Part shown: one piece after another, positions 15,727 through 24,336 of the stretch | How positions within the stretch are numbered: position 1 is the first letter of the stretch | Layout of the letters: every line of letters starts with the position of its first letter | From: Streptomyces alboflavus | GTDB lineage: Bacteria > Actinomycetota > Actinomycetes > Streptomycetales > Streptomycetaceae | DNA: 64,000 bases | NCBI RefSeq assembly: GCF_000716675.1 | Contig: NZ_JNXT01000004.1 | Span: forward strand, 124,001-188,000 | Direction of reading: 5' to 3' | Program-made: the position numbers and the translations under genes | Notes under the pieces: generated by a model | What the model saw: the letters and a program-made list of their open reading frames with translations, nothing else | Told to the model about the DNA's origin: nothing | Database searches by the model: none

Positions 15727-16421
15727 GCCTGCCTCCCCTGCAGCGCCACGGCGGTCCGCGGCGCCCCCTCGTCCGCGTGCGTGCCCGCGAGCGCCCGCAT
15801 GAGGCGCCGCCGGGCCCGGTGCAACCGGACCGCGAAGGTGCGGCGGCTGCAGCCCACGACCTTCGCGGCGTCCGCCACGTCGAGGCCGTCCCATCCCACC
15901 AGCAGCAACGTCTCCCGGTCCCGTGCGGAGAGCGTGCCGAGCGCCTGCCGCAGATGCAGTACGCCGACGACGTCCCCCGCGTGGTCGGGCCCGGCCCGGG
16001 GCGGGTCGACGCCGCCGATGCGGGCGGTGAGCCGTTCGCCCCGCCGGTCCCCGCGCCGCTGGTTGGCCAGCACACGGCGGGCCACGGCGTACAGCCACGG
16101 CCGGGCCTCGTCGCCGGACCTCGGCACTTTGGCGAGGCGCCGCCATGCGACGAGGAAGGTCTCGGCGGCGACGTCACCCGCCGCCTCGGCCTCGACTCGG
16201 CGCGCGGCGAACCGCAGCACGTGCTCGTAGTGGGCCTCGAAGAGTTCCCTGAAGCGTTCCTCGTCGCGGCCACCGACGTCGTCGTCGCGGCCACCGACGT
16301 CGTCGTCCCGGTCGCGCCCTTGGTCTCGGTGTTCCCGGTACGTCCCGTGGTCCTGCTGGTCCCGGTCGTCCCCCCGCACGCCGTCCCCTTTCTCGCGCGG
16401 CCTGCCCTCCTGCCTCTCCAT
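15723..16421 (-). CDS. ECF-family RNA polymerase sigma factor
   Basis: A 232-residue sigma factor. Region 2 (about 56-125) has FRELFEAHYEHVLRFAARRVEAEAAGDVAAETFLVAWRR. Region 4 (about 160-215) has LGTLSARDRETLLLVGWDGLDVADAAKVVGCSRRTFAVRLHRAR. The first roughly 52 residues are an unusual charged leader rich in Asp, Arg and Gly that contains a tandem heptad duplication, and the true start may lie further in. The downstream membrane protein gene overlaps its stop codon and is the likely partner. Confidence 0.87.
   Translation of the reverse strand: MERQEGRPREKGDGVRGDDRDQQDHGTYREHRDQGRDRDDDVGGRDDDVGGRDEERFRELFEAHYEHVLRFAARRVEAEAAGDVAAETFLVAWRRLAKVPRSGDEARPWLYAVARRVLANQRRGDRRGERLTARIGGVDPPRAGPDHAGDVVGVLHLRQALGTLSARDRETLLLVGWDGLDVADAAKVVGCSRRTFAVRLHRARRRLMRALAGTHADEGAPRTAVALQGRQA
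16261..16302. repeat. 21-bp tandem duplication inside the sigma factor gene
   Basis: TCGTCGCGGCCACCGACGTCG is repeated exactly at 16261-16281 and 16282-16302. It is in frame and encodes two copies of a DDDVGGR-type heptad near residues 39-52 of the sigma factor, ahead of region 2. Confidence 0.85.
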
Positions 16422-16470
16422 GTCTCCTCATGTCCGGCACGGGCGGCGGGGTTACAGGCTCGGGGCGGGT

Positions 16471-17460
16471 CTAGCGGGGTGTGGGCAGGGTGACCTCCCA
16501 GGTGTCCACGGCGTAGTGCAGGCCGAGGCCGTGGGCCGTGTACAGGTCCAGCGCGCCGGTGGCGTTCTCGGTGTCGACGCCGAGGCCGATGGTGTCGCGG
16601 CCGCGGGCGGCGTACACGGCGAAGGAGTGCCGCAGCAGATGACCGGCGATGCCCCGGCCGCGGGCGTCCTCGCGGACCCCGAGGTAGGGGACCCAGGCCA
16701 TGGCCGCGCGGTCGTCGCGGGTCACGACGACGGCGACGTCGCCCGTCCCGGCGAGGGAGGCGACCCAGACGAGGGACCAGTCCATGCCCTCGCCGAGGTC
16801 GTCCAGCCACTGCTGGTAGGTGCGCGCCTGGTGGTCGTGGTGGCCGACGAAGGTCTCCTGGACCAGGGCGTGGGCGCGTCGCCGGTCGGCCTCCGCCGCG
16901 CAGTCGCGCAGGGTGAGGCCGGGCGGCGGGGTCGGGGCGGGGTCGGCGGCGCGGGAGAGCGGGCGGGTCAGGACGTGGTAGCGCCGGACGGTGTGCCAGC
17001 CGCGCCGGGCCAGCGTCGCCCGGTCGAGGCTGGGGCGGATGTTGAGGTTGAGGTGGACGACCGCACGGGTCGCGCCGTTCTCGGCGGCGCGTTCGGCGGC
17101 TCGGGTCTCGATGGCGGCGAGCACGCGCTCGCCCGCGTCCTGGTGGTCGGGCAGGACGTAGTGGTCGGCGTCGATGCGGTCGGCGCCGGAGTCGTCCCAG
17201 AGGAGTCCGTACGCCACCATGCTTCCGTTGCGGAACGCCAGCCAGGAGTTGTGGGGCAGGTCGGCCTCGGGGTGGACCAGGTCGACCTCGACGATGCCCA
17301 GGTCGGTCTCCGCGTGCCCGAGCTCCAGGACGTCGATGGTGTTGAGCATGCGGCAGATCTCAGCCGCGTCCTCGGGGGTCGCGGCGCGTACGGTGAGGTC
17401 GTCCCCGTCGGCCGATGCGTCCGGGCCGATCAGGGCTTCCGTGGGCGTCAACTCGTCCAT
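16471..17460 (-). CDS. Tandem-GNAT acetyltransferase, mycothiol-synthase-like
   Basis: A 329-residue protein with two GNAT lobes. The C-terminal lobe is the better preserved, with the acetyl-CoA loop LGVREDARGRGIAGHLLRHSF and LGVDTENATGALDLYTAHGL. The latter resembles the end of MshD, which acetylates Cys-GlcN-Ins in mycothiol synthesis. The two-lobe layout and length also fit MshD-like enzymes, but other tandem GNAT proteins look similar. A specific function is therefore not assigned. ATG 17460 is used as the start. It has a free-standing position between a sigma operon and a kinase gene. Confidence 0.75.
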   Translation of the reverse strand: MDELTPTEALIGPDASADGDDLTVRAATPEDAAEICRMLNTIDVLELGHAETDLGIVEVDLVHPEADLPHNSWLAFRNGSMVAYGLLWDDSGADRIDADHYVLPDHQDAGERVLAAIETRAAERAAENGATRAVVHLNLNIRPSLDRATLARRGWHTVRRYHVLTRPLSRAADPAPTPPPGLTLRDCAAEADRRRAHALVQETFVGHHDHQARTYQQWLDDLGEGMDWSLVWVASLAGTGDVAVVVTRDDRAAMAWVPYLGVREDARGRGIAGHLLRHSFAVYAARGRDTIGLGVDTENATGALDLYTAHGLGLHYAVDTWEVTLPTPR

Positions 17461-17580
17461 CCGGCAAGGGTCCGCGCCGCCACGAGGGCCGCGCAACCGG
17501 ATTGTTCACGGCGTGCCCGACGCGCCCCGGCGTGCGCGGCCGGGCGCCCGGCACCCCTCAGGGGCCGGGCGGTCCCACCC

Positions 17581-19533
17581 TCAGCAGGTGGGCAGCCCCG
17601 GAAGCGGCTTGTCGTTGTCGCCGCCCCGGATGTACACGTCGCTCACGAACACGTTCGTGTTGCCGCTGTCGTCGTCGGTCTTCGCCCACCACACGTTGGT
17701 CCACTGGCCGTGGGTCTCGCGGCGGCCGAGGTTCTGCTGACAGTAGAAGTAGTTGGTGCCCGCGTTGAGGATGCCCGCCTCGGCGCCCGACGCCTGGTAC
17801 GACTTGGCGGTCTGCCACACCGAGCAGTTGTACTTGCCGCCGCCCGCGGGATGGCACGCGGGCTCCTCGTCGCCGCCGGAGGAACCGCCGCCGGACGTAC
17901 CGCTCTTGGGCGGCTTGGACGACTCCTTGGGGCGGCCGTCGGACTTGTCGCCGGAGCCCGATCCCGAACCCGAACCGGAGTCGTCGTCCGACGCCCCGTC
18001 GCCCTTCTTGCCGTCGCCGTCCCGGTCGTCCTCGCCCGCCTTGTCGGGGCGGTCGGCGTCCTTGGAGGGCTTCGCCTTCTTGTCGCCCTGCTTCGAGGGC
18101 TTCGAGCCGTCCGGGTCGAGCGCGCCCCGGCTCGCGTCCGAGCCCGGCTCGACCGTGCTCCCGGCCTCCTGCGCGTCGCGCGCGTCCCGTGCCTGGTCCT
18201 TCTTGTCGTCCCCGCCGGAGAGCACCGCCACGGTCACGCCGGTCGCCGCGAGGACCACCGCCACGGCTGCGGCGGCGAGCAGGGCCTTGCCCCGGCGCGG
18301 CCGGCCGGCCCGCGCTCCACGGCGTCCCGATGGTGCCGGAGCGGGCGCGGTCATGGACCCCACGGGCGCCGCACTCGGCGCACCCGGCGCGCCGAACACC
18401 GCGGGCTCACCGGCAACCCCCGCCGCCCCGTGCCCCGCTGCCACACCGGGCGCACCGGGAGGCGGGCCGAACCCGGGCGGCGGCGTGGTCGGCACATGGC
18501 GCACCGTGGGCTCGCGCACCGTGGGCTCGCGCTCCGCGCCCCCGACGCCCTGGGGCGACGACTCCGCGTATCCGAGAGGCCCGGTCACCCCCAGGGGCCC
18601 GCTTGCCCCGGCAGGCTCGGCAGGCTCGGCGGACCCAAGAGACCCCGTCGCCCCCGGCGCGCCCTCCGAGATCGGCTCCCCCGCGGCCACCTGCTCAAGG
18701 AGCCGCCGCGCGCCCTCCGCGTCCGGCCGTGCCTGTGGGTCCTTGTCCATGAGCAGCCGCAGCACCGGCATGAGCGGGCCCGCGCGCAGCGGCACGGGCA
18801 GGGGCTCGACGACGATCGCGGTGAGCGTGGACCACGTCGACGTGCGGCGGAACGGGGACGCGCCCTCGACGGCCGCGTACAGCGTGGCGCCGAGCGCCCA
18901 GACGTCGGACGCGGGTCCTGGCTCCTGGCCCTGGGCCCGCTCGGGCGCCAGGTAGTCCAGGGAGCCGACGAGTTCGCCGCTGCGGGTGAGGTGGGTGGCC
19001 GAGCCGTCGCCGGGGTCCTCCATGGTGGCGATGCCGAAGTCGGTGAGGACGACGCGGCCGCCGGTGCCGAGCAGGATGTTGCCGGGCTTCACGTCGCGGT
19101 GCAGGACACCCGCGCGGTGGGCGGCGGCGAGGGCGTCCATGACCTTGGCGCCGATGGCCGCCGCCGCGCGCGGGTCGAGCGGGCCGCGCTCGCGCAGGAC
19201 GTCGTCCAGGGAAGGGCCGTCGACCAGCTCCATGACGATCAGCGGCCGCCCGTCGACCTCCGCGACGTCGTGCACGGCGACGACTCCGGGGTGGCGCACC
19301 CGGGCCGCGGCGCGGGCCTCGCGCTGCATGCGCAGCCGCAGGTCGGCCAGTTCGGGCCCGGCCGTGTCGGTGTAGGTGCGCAGTTCCTTGACCGCGACCT
19401 CGCGGTGCAGCACCTCGTCGAGGGCGCGCCACACCACCCCCATGCCGCCGCGTCCGAGCTGCGCGAGCACGCGATACCGCCCGGCGAGGACGCGGCCGAC
19501 CCCGTCCGTCTGTCCCTGTTCCCCCGAAGACAC
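17581..19533 (-). CDS. Transmembrane Ser/Thr protein kinase with an extracellular Cys-containing domain
   Basis: A 650-residue kinase. The catalytic domain (about 20-275) shows LGRGGMGVVW, VAVKEL, HRDVKPGN and DFGIA, all intact, so it should be active. A Pro/Gly/Ala-rich juxtamembrane stretch contains a tandem REPTVREPTVRH duplication, and these Thr residues are possible autophosphorylation or FHA-docking sites. One membrane helix (GKALLAAAAVAVVLAATGVTVAVL) precedes a long Lys/Asp/Ser/Gly linker. The C-terminal secreted domain of about 95 residues has four Cys (PACHP, YNCSVW, FYCQQN, GLPTC) and is probably the sensor. Confidence 0.9.
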   Translation of the reverse strand: MSSGEQGQTDGVGRVLAGRYRVLAQLGRGGMGVVWRALDEVLHREVAVKELRTYTDTAGPELADLRLRMQREARAAARVRHPGVVAVHDVAEVDGRPLIVMELVDGPSLDDVLRERGPLDPRAAAAIGAKVMDALAAAHRAGVLHRDVKPGNILLGTGGRVVLTDFGIATMEDPGDGSATHLTRSGELVGSLDYLAPERAQGQEPGPASDVWALGATLYAAVEGASPFRRTSTWSTLTAIVVEPLPVPLRAGPLMPVLRLLMDKDPQARPDAEGARRLLEQVAAGEPISEGAPGATGSLGSAEPAEPAGASGPLGVTGPLGYAESSPQGVGGAEREPTVREPTVRHVPTTPPPGFGPPPGAPGVAAGHGAAGVAGEPAVFGAPGAPSAAPVGSMTAPAPAPSGRRGARAGRPRRGKALLAAAAVAVVLAATGVTVAVLSGGDDKKDQARDARDAQEAGSTVEPGSDASRGALDPDGSKPSKQGDKKAKPSKDADRPDKAGEDDRDGDGKKGDGASDDDSGSGSGSGSGDKSDGRPKESSKPPKSGTSGGGSSGGDEEPACHPAGGGKYNCSVWQTAKSYQASGAEAGILNAGTNYFYCQQNLGRRETHGQWTNVWWAKTDDDSGNTNVFVSDVYIRGGDNDKPLPGLPTC

Positions 19534-19660
19534 CGCTGCCCCGTCCCTGTGGTCCCTGTGCCGCCGTCGTGCTGATGTGCTGTGTGGCGTACAGAGTACG
19601 GGGCAGATGTGACAGGCGGTGCGGGACGTCTCGTGAAGACCGCGGGCCGCCCGCGCCCCG

Positions 19661-20986
19661 TCACTTGGCCGACGGCGTCAGGTCCCCCCGGCGCGGTCCC
19701 GCGTAGACCTGGAGGCCCGCAAGGGTCAGGCCGGTGAGGCGGGTGACCTCGGCCGTGTCGAGTGCCCCGCAGTCCAGGCCGCGCAGCAGGTACCCGGCGA
19801 GCGCCTTCGCGGTGGCGGGCTCGTCCGCGATGTCGCCGCCGGTCCGGTTGGCGTAGGCGGCGAGGCGGGCGGCGGCCTGCGCGAAGCCCTCGCGGTAGAA
19901 GGCGAAGACGGCGGCGTAGCGGGTGGGGATGTGGCCGGGGTGCATGTCCCAGCCCTGGTAGTAGGCGCGGGCGAGGGCGCGCCGGGTGAGGCCGTAGTGC
20001 AGCCGCCAGGCGTCGTGGACCTTCGCGGTCGGGCCGACCGGAAGCACGTTCGTGGAGCCGTCGGAGACGCGCACGCCGGTGCCCGCGGCGGCGACCTGCA
20101 TGACGGCCTTCGCGTGGTCGGCGGCGGGGTGGTCGCTGGCCTGGTAGGCGGCGGAGACGCCGAGGCAGGCGCTGTAGTCGAAGGTGCCGTAGTGCAGTCC
20201 TGTGGCGCGGCCCTCGGCGGCGTCGATCATGCGGGCGACGGCGGCGGTGCCGTCGGCGGCGAGGATGGACTGGCTGGTCTCGATCTGGATCTCGAAGCCG
20301 ATCCGGCCGGGGGTGAGACCGCGGGCCTTCTCGAACTCCTCCAGGAGCCGCACCATCGCGGTGACCTGCTCGGCGTACGTCACCTTGGGCAGGGTCAGGA
20401 CGAGGCCGTCGGGAAGACCGCCCGCCTCCATGAGGCCGGACAGGAAGACGTCGAGGGTGCGGATGCCGCGGTCGCGCACCGCCGCCTCCATGCACTTCAT
20501 GCGGATGCCCATGTACGGAGCCGCGGTGCTTCCCCCAGCCTCCGGCCGGGAGGTGCCCCCAGCGTACGCCTCGGCGATCAGGCGGGCCGCACGGGCCGCG
20601 TCGGCGTCCTCGTCGGCGTCGGTGCGCCCTCCGTAGCCGTCCTCGAAGTCGACGCGCAGGTCCTCGATCGGCTCGCGCTCCAGCTTGGCGCGCACACGCG
20701 TGTAGACGGGCTCCGCGAGGTCGTCGGCGAGGCCGAGGACGGCGGCGAAGGACGCGGCGTCGGGGGCGTGCTCGTCGAGGGCGGCGAGGGCGCGGTCGCC
20801 CCAGTCGCGGACGGTGTCGGCGGCGAAGGCCTCACCGGGTACGTACACGGTGTGCACGGGCTGGCGGGTGCCGGGGTCTCCCGGGTACCGGCGTTCGAGC
20901 TCCGCGTCGACCGGCGCGAGCGAGGCGCTGATGCCTTCGCTGACCGCACCTGCGAGGCTCGTGGACACCTTCTCCTGCTGACCCAT
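19661..20986 (-). CDS. Aldolase/citrate-lyase-like protein, DUF6986 type
   Basis: A 441-residue cytoplasmic protein with the features of the HpcH/HpaI and citrate-lyase beta barrel. These include LRVDFEDGYGG (metal/acid site), IGFEIQIETSQSILA (conserved Glu) and GLHYGTFDYSACLGVSA. The length exceeds the usual 280-300 residues, matching the longer DUF6986 branch. It may cleave or form a C-C bond on a small organic acid, but the substrate is unknown. ATG 20986 follows a GGAGGG ribosome site at good spacing. A perfect inverted repeat about 90 bp upstream suggests repressor control. Confidence 0.8.
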   Translation of the reverse strand: MGQQEKVSTSLAGAVSEGISASLAPVDAELERRYPGDPGTRQPVHTVYVPGEAFAADTVRDWGDRALAALDEHAPDAASFAAVLGLADDLAEPVYTRVRAKLEREPIEDLRVDFEDGYGGRTDADEDADAARAARLIAEAYAGGTSRPEAGGSTAAPYMGIRMKCMEAAVRDRGIRTLDVFLSGLMEAGGLPDGLVLTLPKVTYAEQVTAMVRLLEEFEKARGLTPGRIGFEIQIETSQSILAADGTAAVARMIDAAEGRATGLHYGTFDYSACLGVSAAYQASDHPAADHAKAVMQVAAAGTGVRVSDGSTNVLPVGPTAKVHDAWRLHYGLTRRALARAYYQGWDMHPGHIPTRYAAVFAFYREGFAQAAARLAAYANRTGGDIADEPATAKALAGYLLRGLDCGALDTAEVTRLTGLTLAGLQVYAGPRRGDLTPSAK

Positions 20987-21005
20987 CCGTGCACCCTCCA
21001 CTGTT

Positions 21006-21039
21006 CAGTGACCCACACCGGTTCTCAGTGACTCACACC
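21006..21039. repeat. 14-bp direct repeat upstream of the aldolase-like gene
   Basis: CAGTGACCCACACC (21006-21019) and CAGTGACTCACACC (21026-21039) differ at one base and are spaced 20 bp, about two helical turns. The spacing could suit regulator binding on one face of the DNA. Confidence 0.6.
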
Positions 21040-21072
21040 CACGGCGCTGCCGACGGCCTTCCCGTACGGCAT

Positions 21073-21087
21073 TTCCGTCTGACGGAA
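21073..21087. promoter_or_regulatory. Perfect inverted repeat TTCCGTC-T-GACGGAA
   Basis: Two 7-bp arms flank a single base. The site is 87-101 bp upstream of the aldolase-like gene on the minus strand, and also upstream of the plus-strand endonuclease gene. Short-spaced TTCCG/CGGAA palindromes resemble IclR-family operators, which often control small-acid catabolism, but no IclR gene lies in this window. Confidence 0.5.
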
Positions 21088-21282
21088 TCGAACATCCGCA
21101 TACTGAAGCTATCCGTGCACCTTCCCGCTGGTCAACACCTTCTCGCGTGCCGGTCCCCGCGTGTTCACGCATGTCTCAGATGGTGCTTCCACACTCCCGT
21201 GGGCGCACTCCACGCTGACCGTGGCCCCGACCGCGACCGAACGCACCGACCGCACCATCCGCGACCCCACGAAGGAGAACGC

Positions 21283-22185
21283 GTGCCGACCGACAACCGA
21301 GTGACCCGCCGCTCCGGCCTGCGGACGGCGGCCGCGGCCGCCGCCGTCACGGTCCCGCTGCTCGCGACCGCGCTGGCGGCGTCGCCCGCCCGCGCGGTGG
21401 AGCGTCCGGGCCGGCGCCTGGAGGTGATGTCGTTCAACCTGCGCTACGCCGGAACGACCCCGCCGAACACCTGGGCCGACCGCCGCCCCGTCACACGGGA
21501 GCTGCTGCGGCGCGCCCGCCCGCACGTCGTGGGCACCCAGGAAGGTCTCTACCAGCAGGTGCAGGACATCGCCGAGGACCTGGGCCAGCACTACGCGTGG
21601 ATCGGCACGGGCCGCGCGGGCGGCAGCCGCGACGAGTTCATGACGGTCTTCTACGACACGCGCAGGCTGAGCCCCGTCGCCTACGACCACTTCTGGCTCT
21701 CCGACACCCCGGACGTGATCGGCTCCAACACCTGGGGCGGCGGCTCGATCCGCATGGTGACCTGGGTCCGCTTCCTGGACCGGCGCACGGACGGCGAGCT
21801 GTACGTCCTCAACACCCATCTGGACAACGCCAGTCAGTACGCCCGCACCCGCGCCGCGCACCTGATCACCGACCGCATCGCGACCCTCGACCGGTCGCTG
21901 CCGCTGCTCGTCACGGGCGACTTCAACGTCGCGGCGCACAAGAACCCGGTGTACGAGACGATGCTGGGCGCCGGGCTCGTCGACACCTGGGACGCGGCGG
22001 ACGAGCGCAGCAAGCAGTACGCGACGTTCCACGGCTACAAGCCGCTCGTGCCCGACGGCGACCGCATCGACTGGATCCTGGCGACGCCGGGTGCCCGGGT
22101 GCACGCGGCCGCCATCAACACCTTCTCGCTCGGCGGGCAGTTCCCGAGCGACCACCTGCCGGTGCAGGCGAGCCTGACGCTGTGA
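21283..22185 (+). CDS. Secreted endonuclease/exonuclease/phosphatase-family protein
   Basis: A 300-residue exported hydrolase. An N-terminal Arg pair and a long Ala-rich signal (RRSGLRTAAAAAAVTVPLL) end near ASPARA. The EEP fold shows EVMSFNLRY, GTQEGLYQQ (catalytic Glu), LVTGDFNVAA and PSDHLPV (catalytic Asp-His), all the metal-dependent phosphodiesterase motifs. The target could be nucleic acid, a phospholipid or an inositol phosphate, and sequence alone does not say. GTG 21283 is preceded by AAGGAG. Confidence 0.87.
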   Translation: MPTDNRVTRRSGLRTAAAAAAVTVPLLATALAASPARAVERPGRRLEVMSFNLRYAGTTPPNTWADRRPVTRELLRRARPHVVGTQEGLYQQVQDIAEDLGQHYAWIGTGRAGGSRDEFMTVFYDTRRLSPVAYDHFWLSDTPDVIGSNTWGGGSIRMVTWVRFLDRRTDGELYVLNTHLDNASQYARTRAAHLITDRIATLDRSLPLLVTGDFNVAAHKNPVYETMLGAGLVDTWDAADERSKQYATFHGYKPLVPDGDRIDWILATPGARVHAAAINTFSLGGQFPSDHLPVQASLTL

Positions 22186-22189
22186 CGCG

Positions 22190-22230
22190 CGAGGCCCCCG
22201 CCTCCGCGCGCGGCGGATGCGGGGGCCTCG
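22190..22230. terminator. Hairpin between convergent endonuclease-like and etfA genes
   Basis: Perfect 12-bp arms CGAGGCCCCCGC (22190-22201) and GCGGGGGCCTCG (22219-22230) start five bases after the stop codon. The loop can fold into a smaller GC stem. It probably works in both directions. Confidence 0.75.
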
Positions 22231-22294
22231 TCCGGCCTCGGCCACGGGGCCGCCGGGAGTGCCGGTGCCCCGGAACTCCCCCGACCCGACGGGC

Positions 22295-23257
22295 TCAGCC
22301 CTTGCGCGACTTGACCTCGTCGGTCAGCTGCGGGACGACCTCGAACAGGTCGCCGACCACGCCGTAGTCGACCAGGTCGAAGATCGGGGCCTCGGCGTCC
22401 TTGTTGATGGCCACGATGGTCTTCGAGGTCTGCATGCCGGCGCGGTGCTGGATCGCGCCGGAGATGCCGGAGGCGATGTACAGCTGCGGCGACACGGACT
22501 TGCCGGTCTGGCCGACCTGGTTGGAGTGCGGGTACCAGCCGGCGTCGACGGCGGCGCGGGACGCGCCGACGGCGGCACCGAGCGAGTCGGCGAGCGCCTC
22601 GATGATCGCGAAGTTCTCGGCGCCGTTGACACCGCGGCCGCCGGAGACGACGATCGCGGCCTCGGTCAGCTCCGGGCGGCCGGTGGACTCGCGCGGGGTG
22701 CGCGCGGTGACCTTGGTGCCGGTGGCCTGGGCGGAGAACGACACGGACAGGGCCTCGACGGCGCCCGCGGCCGGGGCGGCCTCGACCGGCGCCGAGTTCG
22801 GCTTCACGGTGATGACCGGGGTGCCCTTGGAGATGCGGGACTTGGTGGTGAACGCGGCCGCGAACACGGACTGCGTGGCCACCGGGCCCTCGTCACCGGC
22901 CTCCAGGTCGATGGCGTCGGTGATGATGCCGGACTCGATGCGGACCGCGAGGCGGGCCGCGATCTCCTTGCCCTCGGCGGAGGACGGCACGAGCACGGCG
23001 GCCGGGGACACGGCGTCGTAGGCGGCCTGGAGCGCGTCCACCTTCGGTACCACGAGGTAGTCGGTGAACTCGGAGGCGTCGGCGGTGAGGACCTTCACCG
23101 CGCCGTGCTCGGCGAGCGTGGCGGCGGTGGCCTCGGCGCCGGAGCCGAGCGCGACGGCGACGGGCTCGCCGATGCGGCGGGCCAGCGTGAGCAGCTCCAG
23201 GGTGGGCTTGCGGACGGCGCCGTCGACGTGGTCGACGTAGACGAGAACTTCAGCCAT
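22295..23257 (-). CDS. etfA: Electron transfer flavoprotein alpha subunit
   Basis: A 320-residue subunit that carries the FAD of the ETF heterodimer, passing electrons from acyl-CoA and other dehydrogenases to the respiratory chain. The C-terminal FAD domain has the signature PELTEAAIVVSGGRGV, SLGAAVGASRAAVDAGW, QVGQTGKSVSPQLYIASGISGAIQH and IVAINKDAEAPIF. It lies 59 bp downstream of etfB on the same strand, so the two form an operon. Confidence 0.96.
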   Translation of the reverse strand: MAEVLVYVDHVDGAVRKPTLELLTLARRIGEPVAVALGSGAEATAATLAEHGAVKVLTADASEFTDYLVVPKVDALQAAYDAVSPAAVLVPSSAEGKEIAARLAVRIESGIITDAIDLEAGDEGPVATQSVFAAAFTTKSRISKGTPVITVKPNSAPVEAAPAAGAVEALSVSFSAQATGTKVTARTPRESTGRPELTEAAIVVSGGRGVNGAENFAIIEALADSLGAAVGASRAAVDAGWYPHSNQVGQTGKSVSPQLYIASGISGAIQHRAGMQTSKTIVAINKDAEAPIFDLVDYGVVGDLFEVVPQLTDEVKSRKG

Positions 23258-23316
23258 GGGACTTCAATCTCCTGCGATTACGAAGAAGTTGGGCGATGTG
23301 AGGTGATGACCGAAGC

Positions 23317-24105
23317 TCAGATGAACTTCTGACCCGCGAGGAACTCCGCGAGCTGCTTGCCGCCCTCGCCCTCGTCCTTGACGATCGTGCCCGCGGTGCG
23401 CGCGGGACGCTCGGCGGCGGAGTCGACCTTGGTCCAGGCGCCCTCGAGGCCGACGGTCTCGGCGTCGATGTCCAGGTCGTCCAGGTCGAGCGACTTCACC
23501 GGCTTCTTCTTGGCGGCCATGATGCCCTTGAAGGACGGGTAGCGGGCCTCGCCCGACTGGTCCGTCACGGACACGACGGCCGGCAGGGACGCCTCGAGCT
23601 GCTCGGATGCGGTGTCGCCGTCACGGCGGCCCTTCACCACGCCACCCTCGACGGAGACCTCGGAGAGCAGCGTCACCTGCGGCACACCCAGGCGCTCGGC
23701 GAGGATCGCGGGCAGCACGCCCATGGTGCCGTCGGTGGAGGCCATACCGGCGACGACAAGGTCGTAGCCCGTCTCCTCGACGGCCTTGGCCAGGACCAGC
23801 GAGGTGCCCATGACGTCGGTGCCGTGCAGGTCGTCGTCCTCGACGTGGACGGCCTTGTCGGCGCCCATCGAGAGGGCCTTGCGGAGCGCGTCCTTGGCGT
23901 CCTCGGGGCCGACGGTGAGGACCGTGATCTCGGCGTCGTCGTCCGCCGCTTCCTTGATCTGCAGGGCCTGCTCGACCGCGTACTCGTCGAGCTCCGAGAG
24001 CAGACCGTCCACGTCGTCGCGGTCGACGGTCAGGTCCTCGGCGAAGTGCCGGTCGCCGGTGGCGTCGGGCACGTACTTCACACAGACAACGATCCTCAAG
24101 CTCAC
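23317..24105 (-). CDS. etfB: Electron transfer flavoprotein beta subunit
   Basis: A 262-residue partner of EtfA in the ETF heterodimer. It shows the N-terminal IVVCVKYVPD, the central ALSMGADKAVHVEDD and the ETF-beta signature DLVVAGMASTDGTMGVLPAILAERLG. It starts at GTG 24105 after AGGAGAG. It is first of the etfBA operon. A 12-bp palindrome about 130 bp upstream may be an operator for a fatty-acid or redox regulator. Confidence 0.96.
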   Translation of the reverse strand: MSLRIVVCVKYVPDATGDRHFAEDLTVDRDDVDGLLSELDEYAVEQALQIKEAADDDAEITVLTVGPEDAKDALRKALSMGADKAVHVEDDDLHGTDVMGTSLVLAKAVEETGYDLVVAGMASTDGTMGVLPAILAERLGVPQVTLLSEVSVEGGVVKGRRDGDTASEQLEASLPAVVSVTDQSGEARYPSFKGIMAAKKKPVKSLDLDDLDIDAETVGLEGAWTKVDSAAERPARTAGTIVKDEGEGGKQLAEFLAGQKFI

Positions 24106-24235
24106 GCCGGCTCTCCTACTGCATCGTCATTACTGGGCTGCTGCCTCGGCTACAAACCACTGCCTTCTTGCAGGCAGCATAGGCGCCTGAAGCGGCGGGT
24201 CCCGGCTGGGGCGGCCCCCGCTCCAACCGGAATAT

Positions 24236-24247
24236 TACTCATGAGTA
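24236..24247. promoter_or_regulatory. Perfect 12-bp palindrome upstream of etfB
   Basis: TACTCATGAGTA stands out as AT-rich in a GC-rich region and sits in the intergenic space between etfB and the flavin reductase gene. It has the size and symmetry of a TetR- or GntR-type operator. No regulator gene adjoins it. Confidence 0.5.
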
Positions 24248-24336
24248 CACCCAGTACTTTCCCCCTGAGCAAGCGCTTTGAACTGTGACCTTCGCAACGC
24301 TCCGTAATCACGCGCACCCCGCGTCATCGGGAACTC

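Noticed and set aside
16420..19575. A 1051-codon open frame on the plus strand
   Set aside because: It is antisense to the GNAT and Ser/Thr kinase genes, has no domain motifs and shows biased codons typical of a shadow frame in GC-rich DNA.
20989..21282. Start of the secreted endonuclease-like gene at 20989
   Set aside because: That extension runs through the divergent promoter region. GTG 21283 has an AAGGAG ribosome site and begins a signal peptide.
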